From: Crossiella sp. S99.2
GTDB taxonomy: Bacteria; Actinomycetota; Actinomycetes; Mycobacteriales; Pseudonocardiaceae
Direction: 5' to 3'
Assembly: GCF_023094165.1 (NCBI RefSeq)
Contig: NZ_JALMDK010000019.1
Coordinates: forward strand, 124,001-188,000
DNA length: 64,000 nt
The number at the start of each line of letters is the position of its first letter. Within the stretch, counting starts at the first letter, position 1. The position numbers and the translations under genes were made by a program. Below, one piece after another: positions 49,231-58,992 of the stretch. Under the pieces are notes generated by a model. That model did no database searches and had not been told where the DNA came from. It saw only the letters and a program-made list of their open reading frames with translations.

Positions 49231-49660
49231 GCCCGGACTATCGCGTCCCGGCGCATTCACCGGCAGCAACCGTCCAACCCGGTCACAAAGCGGTGACGCG
49301 GCCGCACCACGGGCGACCTGGGGCGACAACCCCTATTCCAGCTTTTCCAATTCGATTTCCTTCTCGGGTCCTCGTGTTAGTCTCTGCGCCGAACGGCCAA
49401 CTGGGGGCCGGTCGCCTAGTCGCGTCAAGGGGTCGATAGCCGTGCACAGTCCTGATTGATCATTAGCGCTTGATCCATTACATCGCTGACCGGAATCGGT
49501 CACTCTTTGACGGGTTCTCGTCAGCTAACAGATGTAATCGATTCCGCCGATAAATCCGCGAAAATCATCAGAGCCTTTCCATATTCGGGTTGAGGCTTAT
49601 TTTCCGTGGCTAGCATCTGGACCACACCTTCCGGAGCCGACCACCCTGGGGGCAGTTGCA
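49231..49660. promoter_or_regulatory. AT-richer control region upstream of the PKS genes
   Basis: This 430-bp gap contains no gene. Its composition falls well below its surroundings from about 49330 to 49620. Dyads are GACCGGAATCGGTC (49488-49501) and ATTACATC/GATGTAAT (49477-49484, 49531-49538), and GATTGATCATTA/TTGATCCATTA are repeated nearby. TTGAGG (49590) and TAGCAT (49611), 15 bp apart, could be a promoter with a leader of about 40 bases. Confidence 0.55.
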
Positions 49661-52600
49661 GTGCGTGAGCCGATCGCGATCGTGGGGATGGCCTGCAGGT
49701 ATCCCGGCGGCGTGACCACGCCGGAGGGTTTGTGGCAGGCCTCGATCAGTGCTGCCGACCTGATCGGGGAAATGCCGGCGGATCGCGGCTGGGACCTGGA
49801 TTCGCTTTACGATCCCGACCCCGACCGGCCCGGCCGCTCCTACACCCGGCACGGCGGATTCCTGGATCGCGCCGGCGACTTCGACGCCGCGTTCTTCGGC
49901 ATGTCCCCGCGCGAGGCGCTCACCACCGACCCGCAGCAACGCCTGCTGCTCACCGCCGCCTGGGAGGCGCTGGAAGACGCCGGTATCGCCGCCCCGTCGA
50001 TCCGGGGCAGCCGGACCGCGGTGTTCACCGGCGTGATGATGCACGACTACGCGCCCAGGGTGCACACCGTGCCGGACGGCCTGGAAGGCCACCTGATCAC
50101 CGGCAACACCGCCAGCGTCGCCTCCGGCAGGCTGGCCTACGTGCTCGGGCTGCACGGCCCCGCGCTCACCGTTGACACCGGGTGTTCCTCCTCGCTGGTC
50201 ACCCTGCACCTGGCCGCGGAATCACTGCACCGCGGCGAAAGCGATCTCGCGCTCGCCGGCGGGGTGACCGTGATGGCCACCCCGGAGATGTTCGTCGAGT
50301 TCTCCCGGCTGCGCGGACTGGCCCCGGACGGCCGGTGCAAACCGTTCTCCGCGGCCGCGGACGGCACCGCCTGGGCCGAGGGCTGCGGCATGCTGGTGCT
50401 GGAACGGCTCTCCGACGCGGTGCGCAACGGGCATCGGGTGCACGCGATCGTGCGCGGCAGCGCGGTCAACTCCGACGGCGCCTCCAACGGACTGTCCGCG
50501 CCGAGTGGTCCCGCCCAGGAACTCGTGGTGCGGCAGGCACTCTCGGTCGCCGGTCTGTCCACATCGGACATCGACGCGGTCGAGGCGCACGGCACCGGCA
50601 CCACCCTCGGCGACCCGATCGAGGCCCAGGCACTGCTCAACACCTACGGCCAGGACCGCGAAGAGCCGCTGCTGCTCGGCTCGATCAAGTCCAACACCGG
50701 GCACACCCAGGCCGCCGCCGGGGTGGCCGGGGTGATCAAGATGGTGCACGCCATGCGGCACGGCACCCTGCCCAGGATCCTGCACTTCACCGAGCCCAGC
50801 CCACACGTGGACTGGGCCAGCGGCGCGGTCCGCCCGCTGGCCGAGCACACGCCCTGGCCGGAGACCGGCCGCCCGCGCCGCGCCGGGATCTCCTCCTTCG
50901 GCATCAGCGGCACCAACGCGCACGTGCTCCTGGAACAAGCTCCCGACCGACCGGTTGGTAGAGACGCGGAAACCGGTGTAGTGCCGCTGCTGCTGTCCGC
51001 GACCTCGCTGACCGCGTTGCGCGCCCAGGCCGCCCGCCTCCGCGCCCACCTGGACAACACCGACACCGACCTGGCCGACGCCGGATTCACCCTGGCCACC
51101 GGCCGGAGCCGGTTCGAGCACCGCGCCGCCGTGCTCGCCGCCGACCGGGACACCCTGTGCGCCGGACTGGACGCACTCGCCAACGGCCGGCCCGCGCCGG
51201 AGGTGGTCACCGGGACCGCGCAACGAGACGTGCGCCCGGTGCTGGTGTTCCCCGGCCAAGGCACCCAGTGGACCGGGATGGCCCTGGAACTGCTGGCCGC
51301 CAGCCCGGTCTTCGCCGAGCGGATGGCCGCCTGCCAGCAGGCGCTGACGCCGTTCGTGGACTGGCAGCTGACCGAGGTGCTCGCCGACGAGACCGCATTG
51401 TCCACTGTGGACATAGTGCAGCCTGCGACCTGGGCGGTGATGGTCTCCCTGGCCGCGCTCTGGCAGGCACACGGCGTCGAACCGGTCGCGGTGGTCGGCC
51501 ACTCCCAGGGCGAGATCGCCGCCGCCACCGTGGCCGGCGCGCTGTCCCTGGCCGACGGCGCCCGGGTGGTCGCCTTGCGCGCCAAGGCGATCCGCGCGCT
51601 CTCCGGGCTGGGCGGGATGGCCTCGGTCGGACTGTCCCGCGAGGCGGCCGAGCAGCGGATCCAGCCCTGGACCGGCGCGCTGTGCGTGGCGGCGGTGAAC
51701 GGTCCCGAGGCCACCGTGGTCTCCGGCGATCCGCAGGCGTTGCAAGAGCTGTCGGCCGCGCTGGAGGCCGAGGGCGTGCGGTTCCGGCTGCTGCCGGTGG
51801 ACTACGCCTCGCACTCACCCCAGGTCGACCTGCTGCGCACCGAACTGCACACCCTGCTGGCCCCGATCCGCCCGCGTACCAGCGAGATCCCGTTCCATTC
51901 CACGGTCACCGGCGAGCAGTTCGACACCGCCGGGCTCGACGCAGGCTACTGGTTCACCAACCTGCGCCAGACCGTCGAGTTCGAGACCGCGGTCCGCGGC
52001 CTGATCGCCAAGGGACAGCACGCTTTCCTGGAGTGCAGCACGCACCCGGTGCTCACCGTCGGCCTGCGCAGGCTCCTGGACGAGCACACCGAGGACGGCG
52101 TCACCCTCGGCACCCTGCGCCGCGAGGAAGGCGGCCTGCCCCGCTTCCTGCTGGCCGCGGCCGAAGCGCAGGCCAACGGCATCGACCTCCGGCTGGACCG
52201 GGCCTTCCCCGGCGCACGCCTGACCGGCCTGCCGACCTACCCGTTCCAGCCGGAACGGTTCTGGCTGCTGCCCACCGCCGCCGCGAGCGCGTCCGCTGAC
52301 CATCCGATGCTGACCGCCGCGGTCGTGCTGGCCGGTGGCGACGGCCTGGTGTGCACCGGAACGCTGTCCCGGCGCGCCCGCCCGTGGCTGGCCGACCACG
52401 CGGTCAACGGCACCGTGCTGCTGCCCGGCGCGGCCTTCGCCGAACTCGCGCTGCACGCCGGCGAGCTGATCGGCGCACCTCGGCTGGACGACCTGGTGGT
52501 GCAGCGCCCACTGCTGGTGCCCGCCACTGCCACCATCGAGCTGCAGGTCACCGTGGACGCCGCGGGCGCGCTGGCGATCTACTCCCGCCCGGCCCGCGAC

Positions 52601-55600
52601 GAACCGTGGACCCAGCACGCCACCGGCACCCTCGGCCACGGCGAACCCGAACCGACCGCCCGGTCGGCCTGGCCGCCACCCGGCGCGCAGGAGATCAGCC
52701 TCGACGGCGCCTACCAGCGCCTAGCTGAACTCGGCTACGAGTACGGCCCGGTGTTCCAGGGCCTCCACCGCGCCTGGCAGCACGGCGACACCCGGTACGC
52801 CGAGGTCACGCTGCCCACCGAACCCGGCCGCTACGGCCTGCACCCGGCCCTGCTCGACGCCGCCCTGCACCCGCTGCTGCTCGGCGCGGACCACCACCTC
52901 CGCCTACCGTTCGGTTGGGACGGGGTGTCCCTGCACGCCACCGGCGCGTCCACGGTGCGCGTCACGCTGTCGCCGTCCGGCCCGGACGCCTACCGGGTCA
53001 CCATCACCGACCCCACCGGCGCACCCGTGGCCCAGATCGACTCGGTCTCCCTGCGCCCGGTGCGCACCGACCTGCTCGGCGGCGACCGAACCCTGTTCCA
53101 CCTCGACTGGATCCCGGTGCCACCGCGCGCCGCCCGCACCGGCAACACCGTGGTCCTGCCCGCCACCAGCGCCCACCAGGTGCTCGGCGTGCTCCGCGAC
53201 TGGCTGGCCCAGGATCACGACGGCGTCCTGGTCATCGTCACCCACCGGGCCATCGCCACCAGCGCGACCGAGGACGTCACCGACCTCGACGCGGCCCCGG
53301 TCTGGGGCCTCGTGCGCACCGCGCAGTCCGAACACCCCGGCCGCTTCGCCCTGGTGGACCTGGACGACCCGGCCCAGCTCGACACCGCGATCGCCTGCGA
53401 CGAACCACAACTCGCCGTCCGCGACGGTCAGCTGCTCACCCCACGCCTGGCCCGCAACACCGAACCCGGCGAGCCGGTCCACTTCCACCCCGACGGCACA
53501 GTGCTGATCACCGGCGGCACCGGCACCCTCGGCCGCGCCCTCACCCGCCACCTGGTCACCCACCACGGCGTCCGGCACCTGATCCTGACCGCCCGCCGCC
53601 CCGCCGAAGCCCCCGACCTGCCGGGCGCCGAGGTCGAGGTGATCCCATGCGACGTCGCCGATACCGAAGCCCTGGCCGCCTTGCTCGCCGCCATCCCCGC
53701 CGCGCACCCGCTCACCGCGGTGATCCACGCGGCCGGAGTCCTGGACGACAGCACGGTCGACGCCCTCACCCCCGAACAGCTGGACACCGTGTCCCGGCCC
53801 AAAATCGAGGGCGCCCGGAACCTGCACACCCTCACCCGGCACCTCGACCTCACCGCGTTCGTGCTGTTCTCCTCGGTCGCCGGGATCATCGGCACCCGCG
53901 GTCAGGCCAACTACGCCGCCGCCAACAGCTACCTGGACGCGCTCGCCGCGCACCGCCGGGCGCACGGCCTGCCCGGAACCTCGATGGCCTGGGGCCTGTG
54001 GGCGCCGGAATCCGGCATGACCGGCCACCTCAGCGACACCGACCACGCCCGGCTCACCCGGTCCCGGCTGCGCCCCATCGCCCAGGACCACGGCCTGGCC
54101 CTGTTCGACGCGGCCCTGACCGGCCCAGCGCTGTCCGTACCCGCCCGCTTCGACCTGACCGACCGCGACTCCGCCGATCGGCCACCCATTTTCGCCGGTC
54201 TGCTCGCCCCCCGCCGCCGGGCCGCCGTCCGCACCCAGCCGGTCAACTTCGTACCCGGCGACGAACGCGCCGTGCTGGACCTGGTGCTCAGCACCGTGTC
54301 CACCGTGCTCGGCAACGACAGCAAACTCAACCCGGACCGGGCCTTCCGCGATCTCGGCTTCGACTCACTCAGCGGCCTGGAACTGCGCAACCGGCTCAGC
54401 GCCGCCACCGGCCTGCGCCTGCCCGCCACCGCCGTCTTCGACCACCCGACCCCCGCCCAGCTCGCCGCCCACCTACGCGGCGCCGCCGCCACTCCGGCCC
54501 CGATCGTCGCCCCGAACGCACCCGAGGACGACCCGATCGTCCTGGTCGGCGCGGGCTGCCGGTTCCCCGGCGGAGTGTCCACAGTGGACGATCTGTGGAC
54601 GCTGCTGGCCGAAGGCCGGGACGTCACCACCGAGTTCCCCACCGACCGCGGCTGGGACCTCGGAGCCGACCGGAACTCGGTGCGGCGCGGCGGTTTCCTG
54701 CACAACGCCGCTGAGTTCGACCCCGCCTTCTTCGGCATCCCGCCGCGCGAAGCCCTGGTGATGGACCCGCAACAACGCATCCTCCTAGAGGTCGCCTGGC
54801 ACGCGCTGGAATCCGCGGGCATCAACCCGGCCACCCTGTGCGGCAGCCGCACCGCGGTGTTCACCGGCACCATGGGCAGCGACTACGCGCACCGCGAGCA
54901 CGAGATCCCGGCCGACCTCAGCGGCCAGGTCTCCATTGACAACGCGAGCAGCGTCGCCTCTGGCCGGCTCGCCTACTTCTTCGGCTTCGAGGGCCCCGCG
55001 ATCACCCTCGACACGGCGTGCTCCTCGGCCCTGGTCGCCATGCACCTGGCCGCCCGAGCCCTGCGCGACGGCGAATGCACCCTGGCCCTGGCCGGCGGCG
55101 TCACCGTGATGACCACCCCCACCCTGTTCGTCGAATTCGCCAAGGTCTACGCCCTGGCCCCTGACGGCCGCTGCAAACCCTTCGCCGCCGCCGCCGACGG
55201 CACCGCCTGGAGTGAAGGCGCCGGACTCGTTGTCCTAGAAAGACTTTCCGACGCCCGCCGCAACGGCCACCAGGTCCTGGCCATCCTGCGCGGCAGCGCG
55301 ATCAACTCCGACGGCGCCTCCAACGGCCTCACCGCACCCAATGGCGCTGCCCAGCGCCGGGTGATCCAGGACGCCCTGTCCGCCGCCGGCCTGCGACCGT
55401 CCGAAGTGGACGCGGTGGAAGCCCACGGCACCGGCACCACCCTCGGCGACCCCATCGAGGCCCAGGCATTGCTGGAAACCTACGGCCAGGACCGCGACCG
55501 GCCGGTGCTGGTCGGCTCGGCCAAGTCGAACCTGGGCCACACCCAGGCCGCGGCAGGTGTCGCTGGGGTGCTGAAGATGATGATGGCAATGCGGCACGGG

Positions 55601-58600
55601 ATGCTGCCCGGGACGCTGCACCTGGACCGGCCGAGCCCGCACGTGGACTGGACCGACGGGTCGGTGGAACTCGCGGGCGAGGCGGTGAACTGGCCGGAGA
55701 CGGGGCGGCCGCGGCGGGCCGGGATTTCGTCGTTTGGGATCAGCGGCACGAACGCACACGTGATCCTGGAACAGCCCGCGCCAGAACTGTCCCCGGAGCC
55801 CGCGCCCGCACCGCGCCCTGCGCCGGAAACAGCGTCCCAGCCGGTGCTCGTGCCCACGCCGGGCGCCGCGCCGAAGCCCGAGTCCCAGCCGAAACTCCTG
55901 CCCTGGCTCGTCTCCGCCGCCACCCCCCAAGCCCTGTCCCGCCAAGCCCACGCCCTCCTCACCCACCCCGCCGACCCCCTCGACATCGCCCACTCCCTGG
56001 CCGCCACCCGAGCCCACCTCCCCGCCCGAGCCGTCTACCTCGGCCGCACCAAACCCGACCTCCACCAGGCCATCACCACCGCCACCGCCATCACCGGCGA
56101 GGTCCACGACGGCCCCACCGCCTTCCTCTTCCCCGGCCAGGGCGCCCAGTTCCCCGGCATGGCCGCCGACCTCTACCGCGACGAACCCCGCTTCGCCGCC
56201 GCCTTCGACGCCATCACCGCCGAACTGAACCAGCACCTCGATCACCCCCTCACCTTCACCGCCGATCTCACCCGCACCGACCACACCCAGGCCGCCGTGT
56301 TCGCCGTGGAAGTGGCGCTGTACCGGCTGATCACCGCGTTCGGCGTGACCCCGGACGCGCTCGCCGGGCACTCGGTCGGCGAGATCGCCGCCGCGCATGT
56401 CGCCGGGGTGCTGTCCCTGCCCGACGCCTGCACCCTGATCGCCGCCCGCGGTCGGCTGATGCACGAGCTGGACCGCGACGGCGCCATGGTCGCCATCCGC
56501 GCCACCGAGGCCGAAGCCCGGGAACTGTTGCGTGGCCACGAAAACCAGGTCGCCATCGCCGCCATCAACGGCCCGAGTTCGGTGGTCCTCTCCGGTACCA
56601 CCGACCTCGTCCTGGAACTGGCCGCCCGCACCCCGCACGTCCGCAGACTCGATGTGGCGCAAGCCTTCCACTCGCCGCACATGGACCCGATGCTCGCGCC
56701 GTTCCGGGAAGTCCTGGCCACGCTGGAATTCCACGAACCGACCATCCCGGTGATCTCCTCCGTCACCGGTCGTCCGGCCGCCGCAACGGATCTGCGCACC
56801 CCGGAATACTGGGTCCGGCATGCCCGGCACCCGGTCCGGTTCCACGACTGCCTTGGCGCGCTCGCCGCCGGGACCTACCTCGAAATCGGGCCGGGCAACA
56901 CACTCAGCGCCCTCGGCCAGGAAAGCCAGCCCGATGCGGAGTTCCTGCCGGTGCTGCCCAAGGGCCGCCCCGGCCAGGAATCCGTGCTGCGCGCACTGGG
57001 CGGCGCGCACACCCGTGGTGTCGCAGTGGATTGGCCCGCCTGGTGTACCGGTGGCCGGCGGGTGACGTTGCCGGGCTACCAGTTCAGTCGGGAGCGGTAC
57101 TGGCTGCCGATGCGGGCTGCCCAGCCTGCCCAGGACCCGCTGCTGCACGTGGTCGAGTGGTCGGCGGCCACGCCGAAGCACCTGCCGCTGACCGGTCCGT
57201 GGCTGGTCGTCGCGCCGCCGGAGGAGCAGTTCGACGAGATCACCAACGCGGTGGCGCGCACCTTAGACACCGCAGATGTGTTGCGGTGTAACGGAACCGA
57301 GGAACTCCCGCCCAGCGCCGGAATCGTGTCCTTGCTCGCGCTGGACCCGGTGATCGGCGAGGCGAGCGTCCCGCGCGCGGTCACCGCCACCCTCGCCTTG
57401 CTCCAGTCCGCACCCGAGGGCACCCAGGTGTGGGCGCTCACCCAGGGCGCGATCCGGGCCCGCGCTGGCGACACCGTGCCGCGGCCGGAACAGGCCGGGG
57501 TCTGGGGACTCGGCCGGGTCGCCGCACTGGAAGCACCCGGCAGCTGGGGCGGGTTGATTGATCTGCCCGAGCAGCCGACCGACGCCGACTGGCTCGCCTT
57601 CCGCGCCGCACTCGGCGGCGAGGACCAGGCCGCGATCCGCGACGGACGCGTGTTCGTCCGCCGACTCGCCACCGTGCCCGCCCGGCCCAGCGCCGTGCCG
57701 GACACCACCGGAACCGTGCTGATCACCGGCGGACTGGGCGGACTGGGCGGGCACGTGGCCCGTCTGCTGGCCACCCGTGGCACCCGCCGCCTGCTGCTCG
57801 TCGGACGGCAGGGTCCGGATTCCGTTGGTGCGGCGGACTTGCACGCCGAACTCACCGCCGCCGGTGCCGAGGTCACCATCGCCGCCTGCGATATCGCCGA
57901 CCGCGACGCCCTCGCTGACCTGCTCGCCGACCACAAGCTCTCCGGCGTCGTGCACGCGGCCGGAGTCCTTGACGACGGTGTGCTGGAATCCTTGTCGCCC
58001 AACCGGTTCGCCACCGTGTTTGCCGCCAAGGTGGGTGGCGCGCAGCATCTGCACGACCTCACCCGCGATCACCCGCTGGACTTCTTCGTGCTGTGCTCCT
58101 CGCTGGCCAGCACGGTCGGCTCGCCCGGCCAGGGCAACTACAGCGCCGCCAACGCGGTGCTGGAAGCCCTTGCGCACCAACGGCATGCGCTCGGCCTGCC
58201 CGCAACCTGCCTGGCCTGGGGTCCGTGGGCGGACACCGGCATGGCCACGACCGAACTGGAAACCACCTGGCGGGCAAGGGGAATCACCGCGATGCCCGCC
58301 GTGGCCGCGCTCGACGCGCTCGGTCGTGCACTGGCCGCGGGCGGTCCGGAGTACGCGATCGCCGAGGTGGACTGGTCCCGATTCGCCGCCGCGCACAACG
58401 CCATCCGCCCCAGCCACCTGTGCGACAACCTGCCCGGCGGGCAACTCGACTCGCCCGCCAGTCCGGCCTCGGTGCGACTCGACGACGTGCCGGTCGAGGA
58501 ACGCGAGAACTACCTCACCCAGGTGGTGATCTCGCACGTGGCCGCGGTATCCGGCCATCACGCGGGTGACATCCCGCCGGGCCGGTCCTTCCGTGAACTC

Positions 58601-58975
58601 GGCCTGGATTCGCTGGCGGGAGTCCAGTTGCGCAACCGGATCAGCACCGCGACCGGGGCGCCGCTGACCGCCACCGTGGTCTACGAACACCCCACCCCGG
58701 CGGCGCTGGCCCGGCACCTGATCGAGGTCCTGGGCGGCGGGGTGCGGGACGCGGTCCAGACCACCATGACCCGGTTGCGCGAACTGGAACTGGCGCTGGC
58801 GGAACTGCGGCCCGGCGCGGTCGGCCGGGGTGAGGCGATCACCAGCACGCTGGAACGGATCCTGCGGTCCTGGCAGTCCAGGGAACGCGCGGAGACAGCA
58901 AAGCCCGACCTGGACAGCGCCACCGATGACGAGATCTTCGACCTGATTGACGGCGTGCTCGCCGAAGACCGATGA
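49661..58975 (+). CDS. Modular type I polyketide synthase, two modules
   Basis: The 3104-residue PKS. Module 1: KS (Cys175, His310, His348), AT (Ser615, GHSQG and YASH at 715-718, indicating methylmalonyl-CoA), DH (His913, HxxxGxxxxP; Asp1066), KR (LDD 1361-1363, Tyr1418, B-type) and ACP (Ser1569). Module 2: KS (Cys1787), AT (Ser2238, GHSVG and AFHS, indicating malonyl-CoA), KR (LDD, Tyr2827, B-type) and ACP (Ser2984). A C-terminal docking helix region ends the chain. It has no N-terminal docking or loading domain, yet KS1 has an active Cys in TGCSS rather than the usual TACSS. GTG 49661 is the first possible start; the KS begins at once. It is probably the cluster's first PKS, primed in trans. 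Confidence 0.92.
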   Translation: MREPIAIVGMACRYPGGVTTPEGLWQASISAADLIGEMPADRGWDLDSLYDPDPDRPGRSYTRHGGFLDRAGDFDAAFFGMSPREALTTDPQQRLLLTAAWEALEDAGIAAPSIRGSRTAVFTGVMMHDYAPRVHTVPDGLEGHLITGNTASVASGRLAYVLGLHGPALTVDTGCSSSLVTLHLAAESLHRGESDLALAGGVTVMATPEMFVEFSRLRGLAPDGRCKPFSAAADGTAWAEGCGMLVLERLSDAVRNGHRVHAIVRGSAVNSDGASNGLSAPSGPAQELVVRQALSVAGLSTSDIDAVEAHGTGTTLGDPIEAQALLNTYGQDREEPLLLGSIKSNTGHTQAAAGVAGVIKMVHAMRHGTLPRILHFTEPSPHVDWASGAVRPLAEHTPWPETGRPRRAGISSFGISGTNAHVLLEQAPDRPVGRDAETGVVPLLLSATSLTALRAQAARLRAHLDNTDTDLADAGFTLATGRSRFEHRAAVLAADRDTLCAGLDALANGRPAPEVVTGTAQRDVRPVLVFPGQGTQWTGMALELLAASPVFAERMAACQQALTPFVDWQLTEVLADETALSTVDIVQPATWAVMVSLAALWQAHGVEPVAVVGHSQGEIAAATVAGALSLADGARVVALRAKAIRALSGLGGMASVGLSREAAEQRIQPWTGALCVAAVNGPEATVVSGDPQALQELSAALEAEGVRFRLLPVDYASHSPQVDLLRTELHTLLAPIRPRTSEIPFHSTVTGEQFDTAGLDAGYWFTNLRQTVEFETAVRGLIAKGQHAFLECSTHPVLTVGLRRLLDEHTEDGVTLGTLRREEGGLPRFLLAAAEAQANGIDLRLDRAFPGARLTGLPTYPFQPERFWLLPTAAASASADHPMLTAAVVLAGGDGLVCTGTLSRRARPWLADHAVNGTVLLPGAAFAELALHAGELIGAPRLDDLVVQRPLLVPATATIELQVTVDAAGALAIYSRPARDEPWTQHATGTLGHGEPEPTARSAWPPPGAQEISLDGAYQRLAELGYEYGPVFQGLHRAWQHGDTRYAEVTLPTEPGRYGLHPALLDAALHPLLLGADHHLRLPFGWDGVSLHATGASTVRVTLSPSGPDAYRVTITDPTGAPVAQIDSVSLRPVRTDLLGGDRTLFHLDWIPVPPRAARTGNTVVLPATSAHQVLGVLRDWLAQDHDGVLVIVTHRAIATSATEDVTDLDAAPVWGLVRTAQSEHPGRFALVDLDDPAQLDTAIACDEPQLAVRDGQLLTPRLARNTEPGEPVHFHPDGTVLITGGTGTLGRALTRHLVTHHGVRHLILTARRPAEAPDLPGAEVEVIPCDVADTEALAALLAAIPAAHPLTAVIHAAGVLDDSTVDALTPEQLDTVSRPKIEGARNLHTLTRHLDLTAFVLFSSVAGIIGTRGQANYAAANSYLDALAAHRRAHGLPGTSMAWGLWAPESGMTGHLSDTDHARLTRSRLRPIAQDHGLALFDAALTGPALSVPARFDLTDRDSADRPPIFAGLLAPRRRAAVRTQPVNFVPGDERAVLDLVLSTVSTVLGNDSKLNPDRAFRDLGFDSLSGLELRNRLSAATGLRLPATAVFDHPTPAQLAAHLRGAAATPAPIVAPNAPEDDPIVLVGAGCRFPGGVSTVDDLWTLLAEGRDVTTEFPTDRGWDLGADRNSVRRGGFLHNAAEFDPAFFGIPPREALVMDPQQRILLEVAWHALESAGINPATLCGSRTAVFTGTMGSDYAHREHEIPADLSGQVSIDNASSVASGRLAYFFGFEGPAITLDTACSSALVAMHLAARALRDGECTLALAGGVTVMTTPTLFVEFAKVYALAPDGRCKPFAAAADGTAWSEGAGLVVLERLSDARRNGHQVLAILRGSAINSDGASNGLTAPNGAAQRRVIQDALSAAGLRPSEVDAVEAHGTGTTLGDPIEAQALLETYGQDRDRPVLVGSAKSNLGHTQAAAGVAGVLKMMMAMRHGMLPGTLHLDRPSPHVDWTDGSVELAGEAVNWPETGRPRRAGISSFGISGTNAHVILEQPAPELSPEPAPAPRPAPETASQPVLVPTPGAAPKPESQPKLLPWLVSAATPQALSRQAHALLTHPADPLDIAHSLAATRAHLPARAVYLGRTKPDLHQAITTATAITGEVHDGPTAFLFPGQGAQFPGMAADLYRDEPRFAAAFDAITAELNQHLDHPLTFTADLTRTDHTQAAVFAVEVALYRLITAFGVTPDALAGHSVGEIAAAHVAGVLSLPDACTLIAARGRLMHELDRDGAMVAIRATEAEARELLRGHENQVAIAAINGPSSVVLSGTTDLVLELAARTPHVRRLDVAQAFHSPHMDPMLAPFREVLATLEFHEPTIPVISSVTGRPAAATDLRTPEYWVRHARHPVRFHDCLGALAAGTYLEIGPGNTLSALGQESQPDAEFLPVLPKGRPGQESVLRALGGAHTRGVAVDWPAWCTGGRRVTLPGYQFSRERYWLPMRAAQPAQDPLLHVVEWSAATPKHLPLTGPWLVVAPPEEQFDEITNAVARTLDTADVLRCNGTEELPPSAGIVSLLALDPVIGEASVPRAVTATLALLQSAPEGTQVWALTQGAIRARAGDTVPRPEQAGVWGLGRVAALEAPGSWGGLIDLPEQPTDADWLAFRAALGGEDQAAIRDGRVFVRRLATVPARPSAVPDTTGTVLITGGLGGLGGHVARLLATRGTRRLLLVGRQGPDSVGAADLHAELTAAGAEVTIAACDIADRDALADLLADHKLSGVVHAAGVLDDGVLESLSPNRFATVFAAKVGGAQHLHDLTRDHPLDFFVLCSSLASTVGSPGQGNYSAANAVLEALAHQRHALGLPATCLAWGPWADTGMATTELETTWRARGITAMPAVAALDALGRALAAGGPEYAIAEVDWSRFAAAHNAIRPSHLCDNLPGGQLDSPASPASVRLDDVPVEERENYLTQVVISHVAAVSGHHAGDIPPGRSFRELGLDSLAGVQLRNRISTATGAPLTATVVYEHPTPAALARHLIEVLGGGVRDAVQTTMTRLRELELALAELRPGAVGRGEAITSTLERILRSWQSRERAETAKPDLDSATDDEIFDLIDGVLAEDR

Positions 58976-58992
58976 CCAAGGGAGCCAACACG

